Position numbers and translations under genes: made by a program
Part shown: positions 42,939 to 53,979 of the stretch, one piece after another
Position numbering within the stretch: position 1 is the stretch's first letter
Layout: each line of letters starts with the position of its first letter
Assembly (NCBI GenBank): GCA_016271365.2
Contig: CM057456.1
Location: forward strand, 885,480,001-885,544,000
Direction of reading: 5' to 3'
Source of the DNA: Neoceratodus forsteri
Taxonomy: Eukaryota; Chordata; Ceratodontiformes; Ceratodontidae
Length of the DNA: 64,000 nt
The notes under the pieces: generated by a model
Told to the model about the DNA's origin: nothing
Seen by the model: the letters and a program-made list of their open reading frames with translations, nothing else
Database searches by the model: none

Positions 42939-44353
42939 CTACAGATACAGAGCACTCAGTGTGGTCAGGGTAAGCAGAATATCATCTGCAAATAGGGAAA
43001 TTTTGTGCACTCGGCCTCCCATGGGAACTCCCTCTGTCTCGAGGTGATGTTGTATGGCTTCTGCCAATGGCTCCAGATATGCTTGATAATATTTAGCCAG
43101 AGCTTTTCTAATATCTCGTGGGTGAGTAAGTAAGTCCCCCATATCAGGGTGGCACATACTAGTCACACATGCCTTGGTTTCTTGTAGTCGCAGCCTGCGT
43201 GCCAGATTTCTTGCCCTTTTGGGGCCTCTTTCATGATATGTGTGTTTTAGGTAAAACAATTGTTGCTCTATTTTTGATCTACCATTTTTTGTATTTTCTG
43301 CTTGACCACTTGTAGCTGGGTCCTCACCGTTTTATACCCCTGAGCTAAGAAAGATTGTAAAGTCTGCAGCTCCTCTTGCAGCTCCCGGAATTGGGCCTCT
43401 CATTCCTTTTTCCTTTTTAATGGTATATGCTACTGTGTCACCACGGACAACCATTTTCAGGGTATCCCACAAGACTGTGGGGGGAACTTCTGATCTGGAG
43501 TTGTCAGCGAGGGCTCTAGGTATGGCTTCCTGGACCATTTGTTTAAATTCAGGGTTCGCAAATGTATAAGGTTGAGATGCCAGTGAGATTTTTTTAATGC
43601 AGCCACCCAGTTGAAATTTGGCATATACCGGGACATGGTCGGATAGGAAAGTTATACCATGCCAAACATCTTTGAGCATATCCAGATGTTCGGCTGTGGT
43701 AAAAGGTAGTCGAGGTGGGATGCCACATCTGTACGGCTGCCTGATGTGTGTATTCCTAACTGTAGGAAACAATGATGCCAGGTATCTATAAAGCCCAGGA
43801 GGAGAGTTTGTTTAAAATATTTTTGCAAAGGGTTCACCCAATGTGCTCTGGGCTCTGGAGACATCCAATCACTGGATTGAGTGTAACATTAAGATCTCCC
43901 CAGCAATAATTGCCCTTGTAAGACTACCAATAACTGGTTAAAAACTTTTGTGCAAGTGCCTTTGAGCATCCCGGAGGGAAATATACTGACACCAACATAA
44001 CAGGTTGTGAATATAGTTTACCAGTGGCCATGGCATATAACCCCTCTGGGTCCAAGACTTGCTCCTGTAATTCAAAAGGTACCCCCCTGTGGAATTAAGA
44101 TGGTGGCCCCACACCTACTACCTGAAGCATGAGATGAGACTATCACCTCTTGAAAACCAAATTTTTTGAATTTTGTATGTTCGTCATTAGACAAGTGCAT
44201 CTCTTGAAGAAAAAAAAAACCTTCCAGTTTCTCGCGTTTAACACATTGTAAAAGTCGGGAGCGTTTGACCAGATTATGTATGCCATTAATATTTAAGGAC
44301 ATTATCAGCAAAGATCTAGCCATAAGAAAACCACAACGGACTTTTAAATGCAT
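42939..44353 (-). pseudogene. L1 ORF2 remnant with an internal deletion in the reverse transcriptase
   Basis: 44353-44072 is the endonuclease start: LIMSLNINGIHN, KRSRLLQ and FFFLQEMHLSNDEHTK (QExHL-type motif). 43864-43332 follows: LSDHVPVYAKF (SDH motif) and VLWDTLKMVVRGDTVAYTIK, the post-endonuclease block. 43259-42939 has HPRDIRKALAKYYQ directly joined to AYLEPLAEAIQ and HKISLFADDILLTL. The first part is the pre-RT block and the second is RT just before the catalytic box, so several hundred residues of RT are deleted in frame. After FADD the frame ends. Confidence 0.75.
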
Positions 44354-45182
44354 CAGTGATCTCTCTCAACCACAAATAAAAGATTCCATAAGGAATGGAT
44401 GTGTCAGCGTTGTCAAATACTGGAATCTATAAAGACATAGAGGACCTGTTTCTACCACACATTGAATGTCAAAAAGTAATTTAACCATTCTCAAACTCAG
44501 TAATATAGAAATAACACAATAAAACTGTCCCAAATGAAACCTGGAACAGGAACTATAACAATATCTGATATGCAATATAAGCCAACAGGGTTTGTAACCA
44601 TAAAAATAATAACATTGCAAACTTTCAATGTGTATAAGGGACTACAACTGTGGCCCCCTCCCAACGAGTTCTGTATTAAAGAGTGACTTCCAAGGTTGGG
44701 AGGTCTTAGGGAGGCCTCCTATTGGGGAGCTGGTGTTTACTCCCGGAGGGGTAAATCATGGCAAAGCCATGGGTCCCCTACACCTATGGATATGCCATTA
44801 TCCATGGCGATATGGCATGGCCCATGAGGACTGGAACCCTGCATACCCAAGCCAACAAGAGCAGGATGCATAGCTCTGCCTCCATCAAGACAGCCATCTA
44901 CAGGTGTCTGACCGAGAGCCATGTACAAAGGCACTGCTCACCCCTTTGGTGCCTCCGACCTCATAAGTGGTAAGCTTAAAGAAAGAGAAAGGAAAATGAG
45001 GGAGCCAATAGAATAAGAAAAGAAACGAGAAAGGGTGGGGAGGGGCCGAGACACATGGAGCTGTATAATAATTATGCAAAATTATGTTCATATTAACACC
45101 TCTCTCACAAGTGTTGTCTTTCTTTCAAAGTAATAAACAGAGATAAAGTCTTTTTGTTTCAGTAAAGTACCCCTTCCGTTCT

Positions 45183-47295
45183 CTGGAAGAACAATGGGGG
45201 ATAATCAAAACTGCCATCACAGAGGCAACAAGCCTGTGTGTGAAGCAAATAAACAAAACAAAATGAAATAAGAAATCACTATGGTTCTCAAAGGAGGTGG
45301 CAGAGAAGGTTCGAGAGAAAAAGAAAGCATTCAGGAAGTACAAGGAATCACAGAAGGAGCCGAACAGAGAATTGTATCAGTTAATGCAGAAGAAAGCTGG
45401 GAAGGCAGTCAGAACAGCAAAGGCCCAAATTGAGGAAAAGATAGCCAACTCAGTTAAGAAGGGGGATAAAACCTTTTATAGGTACATCAGGGAGCGAAGG
45501 AAAACCAAGGGAGGGACAGTGAGGCTTAATAAAGGGGGGGTGGGCAGAGGGTGACTGTGAAAAGGCAGAGATACTAAACAAATATTTTTGCTCAGTATTC
45601 ACAAATGAAGAGGGGGAGGTACTTAAACCAAACAATAGAAACACTCTGGATACAGGAGTTTATACCAGCCCATTCACAGAAGAAAGGGTTCTGAAAGAAC
45701 TCTTAAAACTGAGGGGGAAAAAAGCAATTGGACCTGATGGGACTCATCCCAGAATTCTAAAAGAACTAAGGGTAGAACTAGTGACACCACTGACTACCCT
45801 CTTTAACAAATCATGGGAGGATGGTATGGTACCTGAGGACTGGCGGAGGGCAGATGTGATTCCACTTCACAAAAGTGGGAGCAGGGCAGAAGCAGGAAAC
45901 TACAGACCTGTTAGTTTAACCTCAGTGATAGGTAAAATGATGGAATCACTTCTGAAGGAAAGAATTGTTGAGTACCTAGAGGCCAGAGGGGCACAGGACC
46001 CAAGGCAGCATGGATTCACAGCAGGAAGGTCATGTCAGACAAATCTAATAGATTTCTTTGATTGGGTGATCAAAGCAGTAGATCAGGGAGAGGCTGTGGA
46101 CATGACCTACCTAGATTTTAGCAAGGTATTTGACACAGTCCCACACAAAAGATAAATATACACATTAGCCAGCCTGGGAGTGGATCCCAAGATGGTAGCC
46201 TGGGTAAAGAATTGGCTGGCGTACAGGACACAGAGGGTAATAGTAAACGGAGTCCATTCTGAAGAAAGAGGGGTTACTAGTGGGGTACCGCAGGGCTCAG
46301 TACTAGGACCGGTCCTCTTCAATGTCTTTATAAACGACATTGCAGATGGACTGGAAGGAAAAGTATGTCTTTTTGCAGATGACACAAAGATCTGCAACAG
46401 AGTTGATACACAAGGTGGGGTGAAAACTAAGGATGAGAAGGGACTTGGCAAGGTTGGAGGAATGGTCAAATGTATAGCAGCTTAGATTCAATGCTAAGAA
46501 GTGCAAGGTAATGCATCTGGGAAACAAAAACCCTGGGGAAGAGTACACAATGAGGGGTGAGATACTAACAACAACAAAAATGGAAAGGGACCTTGGGTAG
46601 TCATATCAGATGACCTAAAGGTGGGCAAGCAATGTGAGAGGGCAGTAAGGAAGGCTGGGGGGATACTGAGATGCATAGGGAGAGGCATCACCAGTAGAAA
46701 ACAGGAAGTTGTTGTCCTTCTGTACAGACAACTGGTGAGAACCTATCTGGAGTACTGCATGCAGTTCTGGAGACCCAGTCTCCTCAAAGACATAAACAGG
46801 ATGGAGGCAGTCCAGAGGAGGGCAACTAAAATGGTGCAGGGTCTGCACCAGAAGACATATGAAGAGAGACTTAAGGAGCTTAATATGTATAGCCTTGAGG
46901 AAATGAGGGAGAGGGGGGACATGACAGAAATTTTCAAGTACCTCAAGGGAATCAACAAAGTCCAAGAGGGTAGCATCTTTCAGAAAAGAGGTGTGCAAGA
47001 ACAAGGAGCACAATTTGAAAATGGGGGCAGCTCAAAGGTAATGTAAGGAAGTATTTTTTCACAGAGAGGGTTGTGGATGCATGGAACGGCCTGCTGGAGG
47101 AGGTTGTGGAGTCAAAAACAGTGGTGGAATGCAAGAATGCATAGGACAGTCATAAGGCAATTCTAGGGGTTGGGGGTAAGAAGAAGTAGGCTGTTGGTTA
47201 ACTAGGATCTGCAGCTTATCCATTAGGTAGGGAAATGGGCAGACTGTGTGGGCCAAGCTGTCCTTATCTGCCATCAAATTCAATGCTTCTATGAC
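45183..47295 (+). mobile_element. CR1 LINE (plus), 5'-truncated, inserted between L1 ORF1 and ORF2
   Basis: Starts near GGAAGAACAATGGGGG in the linker after the endonuclease. Coding remains: LWFSKEVAEKVREKKKAFR (45275-45340), ERVLKELLKLRGKKAIGPDG (about 45685-45740), VPEDWRRADVIPLHKSGS and NYRPVSLTSVIGKMMESL in an open 124-residue frame (45781-46155). Then [32 protein letters not shown] (catalytic FADD) and the C-terminal LEYCMQFWRPSL, LNMYSLEEMRERGD. The 3' UTR ends GCCATCAAATTCAATGCTTC. Few lesions. Same subfamily as 57905-59790. Confidence 0.88.
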
Positions 47296-47707
47296 CCCCC
47301 CCACTCCACACCATTACTGTAAACAGGAGGTTTTACTAGTTAGCTTATTCCCAAAGTAGTCTTATTTCATGTTGGGACATTGGGGGCAAAGAAATAAAAA
47401 GTTCCAGCTTCTGCAGTTCTACTTCAGTCTTTTTGAGTCTGAGCAGTCCGTCGGGCAATAGCCCCACGTTCCCAAGCACCGCACAGCTCAGTTTGCCCCC
47501 TGTCCCTAAGTTGCCTCTAGGAATCCCCCCCTCAATATACCTCCTTACAAATTAAGATGTTTCAACAGCCATTGGTCTTTGTCTGCAGACTTTAAAGCAA
47601 ACAGTACCTGGACACCCCATAAATATGGGATTAAGTGAATGTTCCACCTCAGGTTGGAGTCAATCATTTAAATTTCTGAAGCAGCTCTTTTGCCTCTTGC
47701 AGTGCGG

Positions 47708-48627
47708 TCAGTCCCTGTTGTTTCTTGATCTGATGGTCAGGTTCTCGCACCCAAACTTTCTCTCAACGGATTCTTCCTTGCTGGTGTTAGGTCTGTTCGG
47801 GAGCGGGACTGAAATGCCTTTCATATTCAGTGCTTTGATTGCTGCCTCTGGCAAGTCGAAGTTCTTTGGGCCATCCAGAAACATCACTATGAGGCGCACT
47901 TGGTATTGTGTCTGGAAACGCAGTTGTTGCTGTTTGAGGACCCTTTGGATCGGCGCATAGGCCAGTCTCTTCACTGAGATGTTCGGTGAGTATTCATCAA
48001 ACTAAATCCTTTTTCCTTTATAGGTGATTTCCTTCATTCTCCATGCATGAGTGATCAGGTTTTGCTTAATGGCATAGCTGAGGAATTTGAGGACAATAGA
48101 GCATGGCCGTTGATCTGGGCGTTGAGGTTTAGGTGTAATTGCTCTATGTGCCCACTCTATATCCAGGGAGAGAGAGAGGAGTCCAACTGCAGAACATCCC
48201 TTAAAAGGCAATCCAGGAAAGCACACATATCATGACCCTCTTCCTCCTCAGGGATTCCGTGGATCCGCATGTTGTTCTGGCGCGACCTATTCTCTAGGTC
48301 CTCCAGCTCAGACTGCTCATCTAGAAGGTGAACCATTAATCACTCCAGCCAATCTGTGCGGGTGTCCAAGGTTTCATGGTGTGTCTCCACATTGGATATT
48401 TGTTGTTTTACTGTGGTGATTTCTGCTGCCAATTCTGATCAGAATGATCTAACCTCATCATGGAACACTTGCAGTTCAGACACAATGGCTGCATTACTTG
48501 ATTGATCAGTGCCGGTGTCCAGGCCCACCATGCTGCTTGATTCAGTTCGGCTGAGTTGCAATTGTTGTGCTAATCTAGTGTCATCCGAGGTTTTTTCAAG
48601 TGCTTCCTTTTTCTTACGACCTCCCAT
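47708..48627 (-). pseudogene. L1 ORF1 remnant (coiled coil, RRM and C-terminal domain)
   Basis: Right to left: MGGRKKKEALEKTSDDTRL, then a heptad-like region (VKQQISNVETHHETLDTR, LLDEQSELEDLENRSRQNN) and the RRM entry NMRIHGIPEEEEGHD. Further on is SLDIEWAHRAITPKPQRPDQ, the C-terminal domain motif (the (I/L)ERAHR equivalent). 47974-47708 carries QTQYQVRLIVMFLDGPKNFD. Stops at several points. The protein coats L1 RNA in functional elements. Confidence 0.75.
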
Positions 48628-48745
48628 TCAAGTGATGAGCTCCACACAGGTATATTTATTTTAGTTTGTTGTTAGATTTATGTGAAATGGAGCTTTTTTT
48701 AAGGTCGGAGGTGTCAGGGCTCTCAAACTAAGTGTGCATGGCCCT

Positions 48746-48759
48746 CAGTGACGTCACTG
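48746..48759. promoter_or_regulatory. Consensus CRE palindrome TGACGTCA at the L1 5' end
   Basis: CAGTGACGTCACTG is a 14-bp palindrome containing a perfect ATF/CREB site (TGACGTCA, 48749-48756), about 120 bp upstream of the L1 ORF1 start on the minus strand, where an internal L1 promoter would lie. Activity is inferred only from position and motif. Confidence 0.4.
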
Positions 48760-48762
48760 GAA

Positions 48763-49650
48763 GTTGACTCAAAACACACTTCTACTCTTCTTGGATTACT
48801 GCTCCCCTATTTATATCAAAACTTCCAATTGCAACCTCGCTAGACTTAATACTACCTATAACAACGTCTGCAGGTTTGCGTTGCTGGCCTCTTACAACAC
48901 CCACCATTGCACTCTATATCTGATGCTTGGCTGGCTATCCCCAAAGGTCTGCCATGACTACCTTATGGGTACCCTTATTAAAAAGTCCCTTCGGGATAGG
49001 GAGAACTCCCCCCATCAAGCCTCCTAAATATTAGGACTGGCATATGGGAACTTAAGTCTTTCTCTGAACTTCTCCTTGAACATCCCCAGAAAGCAATTAA
49101 GATGGGTCAGAAAGCCTTCTCCCTTGTAGCTCCCAGGCTTTGGAATGGAGTACCAGCCTCACTTCATTCACAGCCCCAACCCCTTCAAAACACATTATAA
49201 AAGTGCCTTTTTACCACCGCTGTTTGGAAGTGCCACTACCTGACCTAGGATGGGGGTATTTCCTATACCTGCCCTCAGACTGCTGGTCATGTTTTTGAAG
49301 CAGCCATCTATTAGTGGAGTCATTGTCTAATAATTTGAGCTACATTACTATTTATTAGCTGGAGTCAACCTCCATACTTATTTGTTTATTGCACCAAAGG
49401 CCTGGATTTCAAACTGGGGACCCAACTGTTATTTATAGCTTACTACATTCATCATGTGGCTGTTTTGTTTTGGCCTGTACAAATTGTTATATTTAATGCT
49501 TGGACTGTACTGTATGTGCCATTGTGATTTGTATGTTGCTTTGACTGCACTGTATGTACCATCCAGTTGGCCTGGGTTGTACCTGAAAACAGTCCCTTGG
49601 ACCAGTGTATCTATCCGGTTAGCAAATAAATAAATAAAATAAATAAATCA
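48763..49650 (+). mobile_element. L2-like LINE 3' fragment (plus) with (AAAT)n tail
   Basis: 48764-49027 encodes LLFLDYCSPIYIKTS and LYLMLGWLSPKVCH, the LDYCxxxY and LxxLxWLP blocks of L2-type RT C-termini. It is followed in another frame by VAPRLWNGVPASLH (LWNxxP). The 3' UTR ends in AAATAAATAAATAAAATAAA at about 49625-49648. 5'-truncated. Confidence 0.75.
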
Positions 49651-50125
49651 TGTAGTTAATAGGTTCATATTCCAGACTTTTTCATGAGTTTTGAATATTC
49701 CCCAAAATTGATTTTTGGAGGTGGAAAAAATTCTGCTATATAGAAAACTGAAAAAAGGTTTTTCCATTCCTCATAAGGGAAACATCTTTTAGCTCATTTT
49801 TTTAAAATTTTTACGTATTAGTCTTTTTATTGCAATTGTGTTAGTTTTGATTATATCCATTTCATATTTAGTGCCTCTCATTGTAATTGTGTTAGTTTTG
49901 GTTATATCCGGTTCATATCTTTCATTATTATACTGAAAATTTTCAATATATATTGTTTTGTCCAATACTCTATTTCCAGGATTGTAGTCAACTTAAATGA
50001 TGTTTGCCACCACTGTTGGACATATAAAACTCACAAAAAACAATGAAACATATCTGCCTGTGATTTTTGACAGTGCTTGCAGTTATCATTTTTTAAAGTA
50101 TCCCTTTTTTCCTGTAACCTATGTG
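49651..50125 (-). pseudogene. AT-rich L1 ORF2 C-terminus, left part of the host element
   Basis: On the minus strand, just left of the Harbinger, the translation reads DTLKNDNCKHCQKSQADMFH then CFCEF, a decayed form of the CxxC...HxxxxC motif at the L1 ORF2 C-terminus. The part to the right of the Harbinger (57542-57900) ends with the preceding QWELAFKSK block, so both belong to one L1 that continues to 64 kb. A tandem duplication of 51 bp (AATTGTGTTAGTTTT at about 49834 and 49885) lies at 49823-49922. Confidence 0.5.
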
Positions 50126-50400
50126 GGCCCAGATATTCAAAAGGGTTGCGCATGCGCAAGTCCAAAAATGCGCCATTTTGCGATATTCAGAAGGAGGCAG
50201 TTGCGCCACCGAAAACATGCTGAGCAACAGCGCAATGAAAATGAAGTCATGCGCAACCGAAGGGGGTGGATCCATGCATAAAGAGCGTAATGCGATATTC
50301 AAAGACTTGCGCAATGAGCAATAGCGGCACAGCCGGAAATTGCGCACTAGCGGAAATGAGCCAAAATAAAAAGGCTCAAGGAAGCGGCGCAAGAACGCTA
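50126..50400 (+). promoter_or_regulatory. Left subterminal motif array of the Harbinger
   Basis: Repeated TTGCGC/GCGCAA or TGCGC motifs: GTTGCGCATGCGCAAG near 50146, TGCGCC, GTTGCGCC, AGCGCAATG, ATGCGCAACC, CTTGCGCAATG, ATTGCGCAC and GGCGCAAG. Two internal copies of the terminal motif as TGCGATATTCA occur at about 50178 and 50290. Such arrays are where the Myb-like partner and transposase bind in studied Harbingers; binding here is an inference. A GA/CAGA run follows at 50418-50448. Confidence 0.6.
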
Positions 50401-50582
50401 CAAGGCTGCCAAGTGGGGAGAGAGAGAGAGACAGACAGACAGAGACAGGCTAGGGCAGGCAAGGCAAGCGTGGGCCATAGGCTGTAGAGGCCAGCGGGGG
50501 GTGCCCGGTGCAGTGGAAGTAGCAGTGAGGACAGCGGGGGTAACACAGCAACACCAGCCAGGGAGGGTCAGAAGCCAGGGAG

Positions 50583-51849
50583 ATGGACAGTGCCAGCTTC
50601 CACATGGAAGCTGTAATGAGGGGGGTGAGAATGCATGCTGCAGGGGGACGTGGCTGTGGAAGGGCCCGTCAGCGGTATGCCCCCAACAGGCAGTACCGTG
50701 CCCGCATCAGCTTTGAGCTGTACACAGATGTAGAGATCGTGGGCCGGTACTGCCTGAACAGGGCAATAGTGAGATGGCTCTGTGAGCTGTGCAGTGATGT
50801 GATGCAGGCACCCTCACAACGGAGTCACACTCTGTCGGTGGAGACCAAGGTGACAGCCTGCATGTGCCTGCTCGCCACGGGCACCTTCCAGAGGCCAACA
50901 GGGGACACCACAGGCATCACACAGTCGGCCACGTCACGCATCCTCACCCAATTCCTCACCGCACTGCTGCCACATGCTGCGGAATACATCCATTTCCCCA
51001 GCAACACGGCAGAGCGTACAGCAAACATGCAGGAGTTCCACAGGGTAGCACGTATGCCTGGCGTACTAGGGGCCATAGACTGCACCCATGTGGCCATTCG
51101 CATGCCACCTGGCCCCGATGGGGCTGCATGTAGGAACAGAAAGGGCTTCTCCAATGTCAACTGCCAGGTGGTGTGTAATGCCACTGGGCGCATAATCAAT
51201 GTCTGTGCCACACACCCTGGTGGAGCACATGATGCCTTCATATGGTATCAGTCCGCACTGTGCCATCGATTCGAGAGTGGGGACATCCCCACAGGCCATC
51301 TAGTGGGTGAGTACACATGTATGGAATTCAAACTCAGGGCAAGGGTGGGAATGCCACAGGTGCCATGGTAGTGGCACACAGGGATATGGGCAATATGGAC
51401 CCGAACATGAGACTGATCTCCACTATCTCCACACAGGTGACAGCGGATACCCACTCCGTCCCTGGCTGCTCACACCGTACCGGCGCCCCATGACCCCATC
51501 GCAGCAATGCTATAATGAGGCACATGTTTCCACAGGCAACATCATAGAGTGGGTGTTTGGGATGCTCAAGGAACGCTTCCGATGCCTAGACACCTCCGGC
51601 GGTGCCCTACAGTACAGCCCCCAAAAGGCCTGTGGGATATTCCTGGCCTGTTGCATCCTGCACAACATGGCCAAAGACTATGGGATAGCCATACAGGTTG
51701 AAGAGGGGCACAGTGATGGGGACGCCAGTGGCACCGGTGTTGATGGTGATGAGCAGCCCCCCCTAGGACGGCGGGACCCCCGACTGATCCGGCAGGCCCA
51801 GCTGCACCGGGACACCATCACAGAGGAGCACTATGCAGAACACAGGTAA
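50583..51849 (+). CDS. Harbinger transposase, two exons, DDE nuclease, intact
   Basis: Exon 1 is 50583-51306 and exon 2 is 51437-51849, joined over an intron with GTGAGT and ACACAG ends. The split codon G|GT restores GDSGYPL, a conserved block, giving 378 residues, normal for HARBI1-like transposases. The N-terminal helix-turn-helix region is about residues 80-145 (VETKVTACMCLLATGTF, QSATSRILTQFL). Catalytic residues: GAIDCTHVAIRMPP (first Asp), HPGGAHDAFIW (second Asp) and TGNIIEWVFGMLKERF (Glu). No stop or frameshift. A perfect donor CAGGTAAGT overlaps the stop codon at 51843-51851, so a further exon is possible. It cuts and pastes the element, with Myb-like partner help in studied relatives. 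Confidence 0.9.
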
Positions 51850-52312
51850 GTCAAGGGGACATGTGCAACCAACACTATCCATGCGCAAACCACAGGCATA
51901 CAGGGTAACACACCAGGGGTGCATGACGGCCAGGGGAGTGGAAGGGTCCAAGCATACAAACACACCATCAGGGAGGGGTGAGCACTCATATGGACACACA
52001 CACACCAGGCACAGAGCGTACATGGGCAGATGCACAGCACAGCAGAACCTACATTGCTAACACACAGCACCACCGACCACCCCACCACCTGTACTGTCCA
52101 AGTATGTGTGTCAGATGCTGGGCACCCTTGCACCTTGGTGTACAGTGCAATGCAGGCATCATCATGCACACGCACCTGTGGACAGCAGTTGGGAGGGTGT
52201 GCAGGTGGTCCGTGTGTCAGCGTGGTGAGCAGAGCACCCAGCAGTGCACTGCCCACCATGACACACATTGTACACAGGGCAGCACCAGACAGGGCCCGCA
52301 CTGGGAGACAGG
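51850..52312. other. Intergenic region between the convergent transposase and Myb-like genes
   Basis: About 460 bp with no credible ORF; GC-rich, CA-repetitive (CACACAC stretches near 51990). It should hold the 3' UTRs of both convergent genes. No clear AATAAA on either strand. Confidence 0.4.
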
Positions 52313-53979
52313 TCAGTCATGTAGCACTGTCCCACGGCCACCGCGGATGCGTGGGTGGCCCCGCCGTGACCCAACAGCACTGGCAGGCTGATCAGGGGCC
52401 ACATGGGGTGGCACTGTTGGACCACCAGGGGTCCCACTGCACGAACGCGACCTTGCCCGCACAGGGGTCTGCAGCATGCCAAACAAACCTGCACCAGGGG
52501 TGCTCGGGATGGCCACAGCAGAACCCGGCGTCGACAGGCCTGCTGTCACATGACACCTGGAACGGGGAGTGGAGAGTGAACTGTGTGGGGTGTGCAGTAC
52601 AGGGGCACCTGACTGTGTGCCCAATGCGTCCACGACAGAGACCACTGCCTGGGTCAGCCTGTCAATGGCGGCGGTCACATCCATCCGCATACGAACCAGC
52701 TCTTCACGGTCCAGAGCACACTCCCTGCTGTGCCGCTCCACAGCCACAGACAGTGCCTCCACAGACATTGCAACCCGCCTCTGCAGCTGTACTGATTCCT
52801 GCAGCAGGCGGGTGTGCTCGTCCAATGGGTACTGTGCCCCAACGGCATCCTGTCCCCCAGGGTGTGGAAGGTCCTGATGCACAACACCCCTTGAGGGTGG
52901 GCGCTGTTCGCCAGGACCAGGAATGGGCGGATCAAAGGGCGGCGGACATGTGCCACCGCTTGACACTGTACCCCCAGACCTGGTGGGTGACTGCTGCTGC
53001 TGCCCCTCCAACCGCTGTGCCCCAGGGTCCACTTGTTCCACCACTGTGGCAGCAACAGTGCCAGACACCTGCACAGCCACCGGTGCTGCCCCACTGGTGC
53101 TGACAGGCACAGCCTGGGACTGTGCCAGCATGCTGGTACCAGTTGGAACCAGAAAGGCCCAGGGGCACGTGCTGGCCTGCTGTGTGTCCGTCTTGGGACA
53201 CACACCTATCACTGCCCGTTGCAGTCCTTGCATCATCAATGGTGCAGGTATGTGCTACAGCCATAGTCACAGCGTGCTGGCATGCTTGCATGCCAGACTG
53301 CTGAGACACAGGCTGTGCACCCCCTGCACCCGAATCACCGACACCAGAGTTGGCGGCCCAGCGTGCATGATGCTGCAGTGCCTGCTGGCTGGTGACAGAG
53401 GTGGATGGACCTCCTCCATGTCCAGCAGGTCATCATCACTGCCTGGACCCACCACCACCGTCTCCTGAAGACGAACAGGATCTGTAACAGAAAGAGAGTA
53501 CATGTGAGTGCATGTGAACAACCTTCCCCCACCCCCAACACCACCACCATGTCATACCATGCAGTGATGGGCTTCCACCTGTCTGGAATCCACCTCCTGG
53601 TACGCCCTCAATAGCGCTCCGCTGCATTGATGCAACCAGTGTCTCCTCAGCTGGGGTCAGCTCCAACACCACTGGCTGGCCCCCGCCAGTGCCAGTACGT
53701 GCCGCCCTGAAGGCTGCCACCTTCTCCTTCAACCTCCTGCGGTCTGTCCCGATCTTCTTCTTGCATTCCTGCATGGAGCGCTGGTGGCTTCTGTGCAGGT
53801 TCACGGCCCGAGCTACCCCCTCCCATGCAGCCGTACGGGACTGAGGGGTGCCTCCGTCCACTCAGTAGTGGCTCCTCATCCAGGTAGGGCCTGGAAGAGG
53901 GCCTCTGTCTCTGCTGGGGTAAAGTTGGGCCTCCTCCTCGCCCACCATCCTCACCCTCACCTTGGCTCTGCTCGGTCAT
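52313..53979 (-). pseudogene. Harbinger Myb/SANT-like partner gene, frameshifted (minus)
   Basis: Start Met at 53979-53977. Exon 1 (53979-53579) encodes RRPNFTPAETEALFQAL, then SRTAAWEGVARAVN, RSMQECKKKIGTDRRRLKEK, GGGQPVVLELTPAEETLVA and EGVPGG. This is the trihelix Myb/SANT domain plus the TGGG...LTPxE block of Harbinger partner proteins, spread over three frames near 53900-53860. The intron (GTGGAA ... GTTACAG) joins in phase to DPVRLQETVVVGPGSDDDLL at 53481. A later frameshift leads to the long C-terminal frame 53239-52313, with LLQESVQLQRRVAMSVEAL (helical) and a Pro/Ser/Thr-rich tail. In studied Harbingers this protein brings the transposase to the nucleus and to the element ends. Confidence 0.78.

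Larger units (their letters stand above)
42890..48762 (-). mobile_element. L1 LINE (minus), ORF1 and a shortened ORF2, split by a CR1
   Basis: The 5' end is near 48762. ORF1 remains lie at 48627-47708, then an inter-ORF segment (47700-47296, and 45182-44360 beyond the inserted CR1), then ORF2 from 44353 to 42890, where it stops soon after the RT catalytic box. The rest of ORF2 is missing, replaced by an L2-like fragment. Unlike the Tx1-like element at 10-27 kb, ORF1 here is of the coiled-coil/RRM type, without zinc knuckles. Confidence 0.8.

Noticed and set aside
52030..53103. 357-residue open frame on the plus strand inside the Harbinger
   Set aside because: It is the antisense of the Pro/Ser/Thr-rich C-terminal exon of the Myb-like gene. 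It has no recognisable domain and is rich in Cys, His and Gln as expected from a GC-rich antisense.
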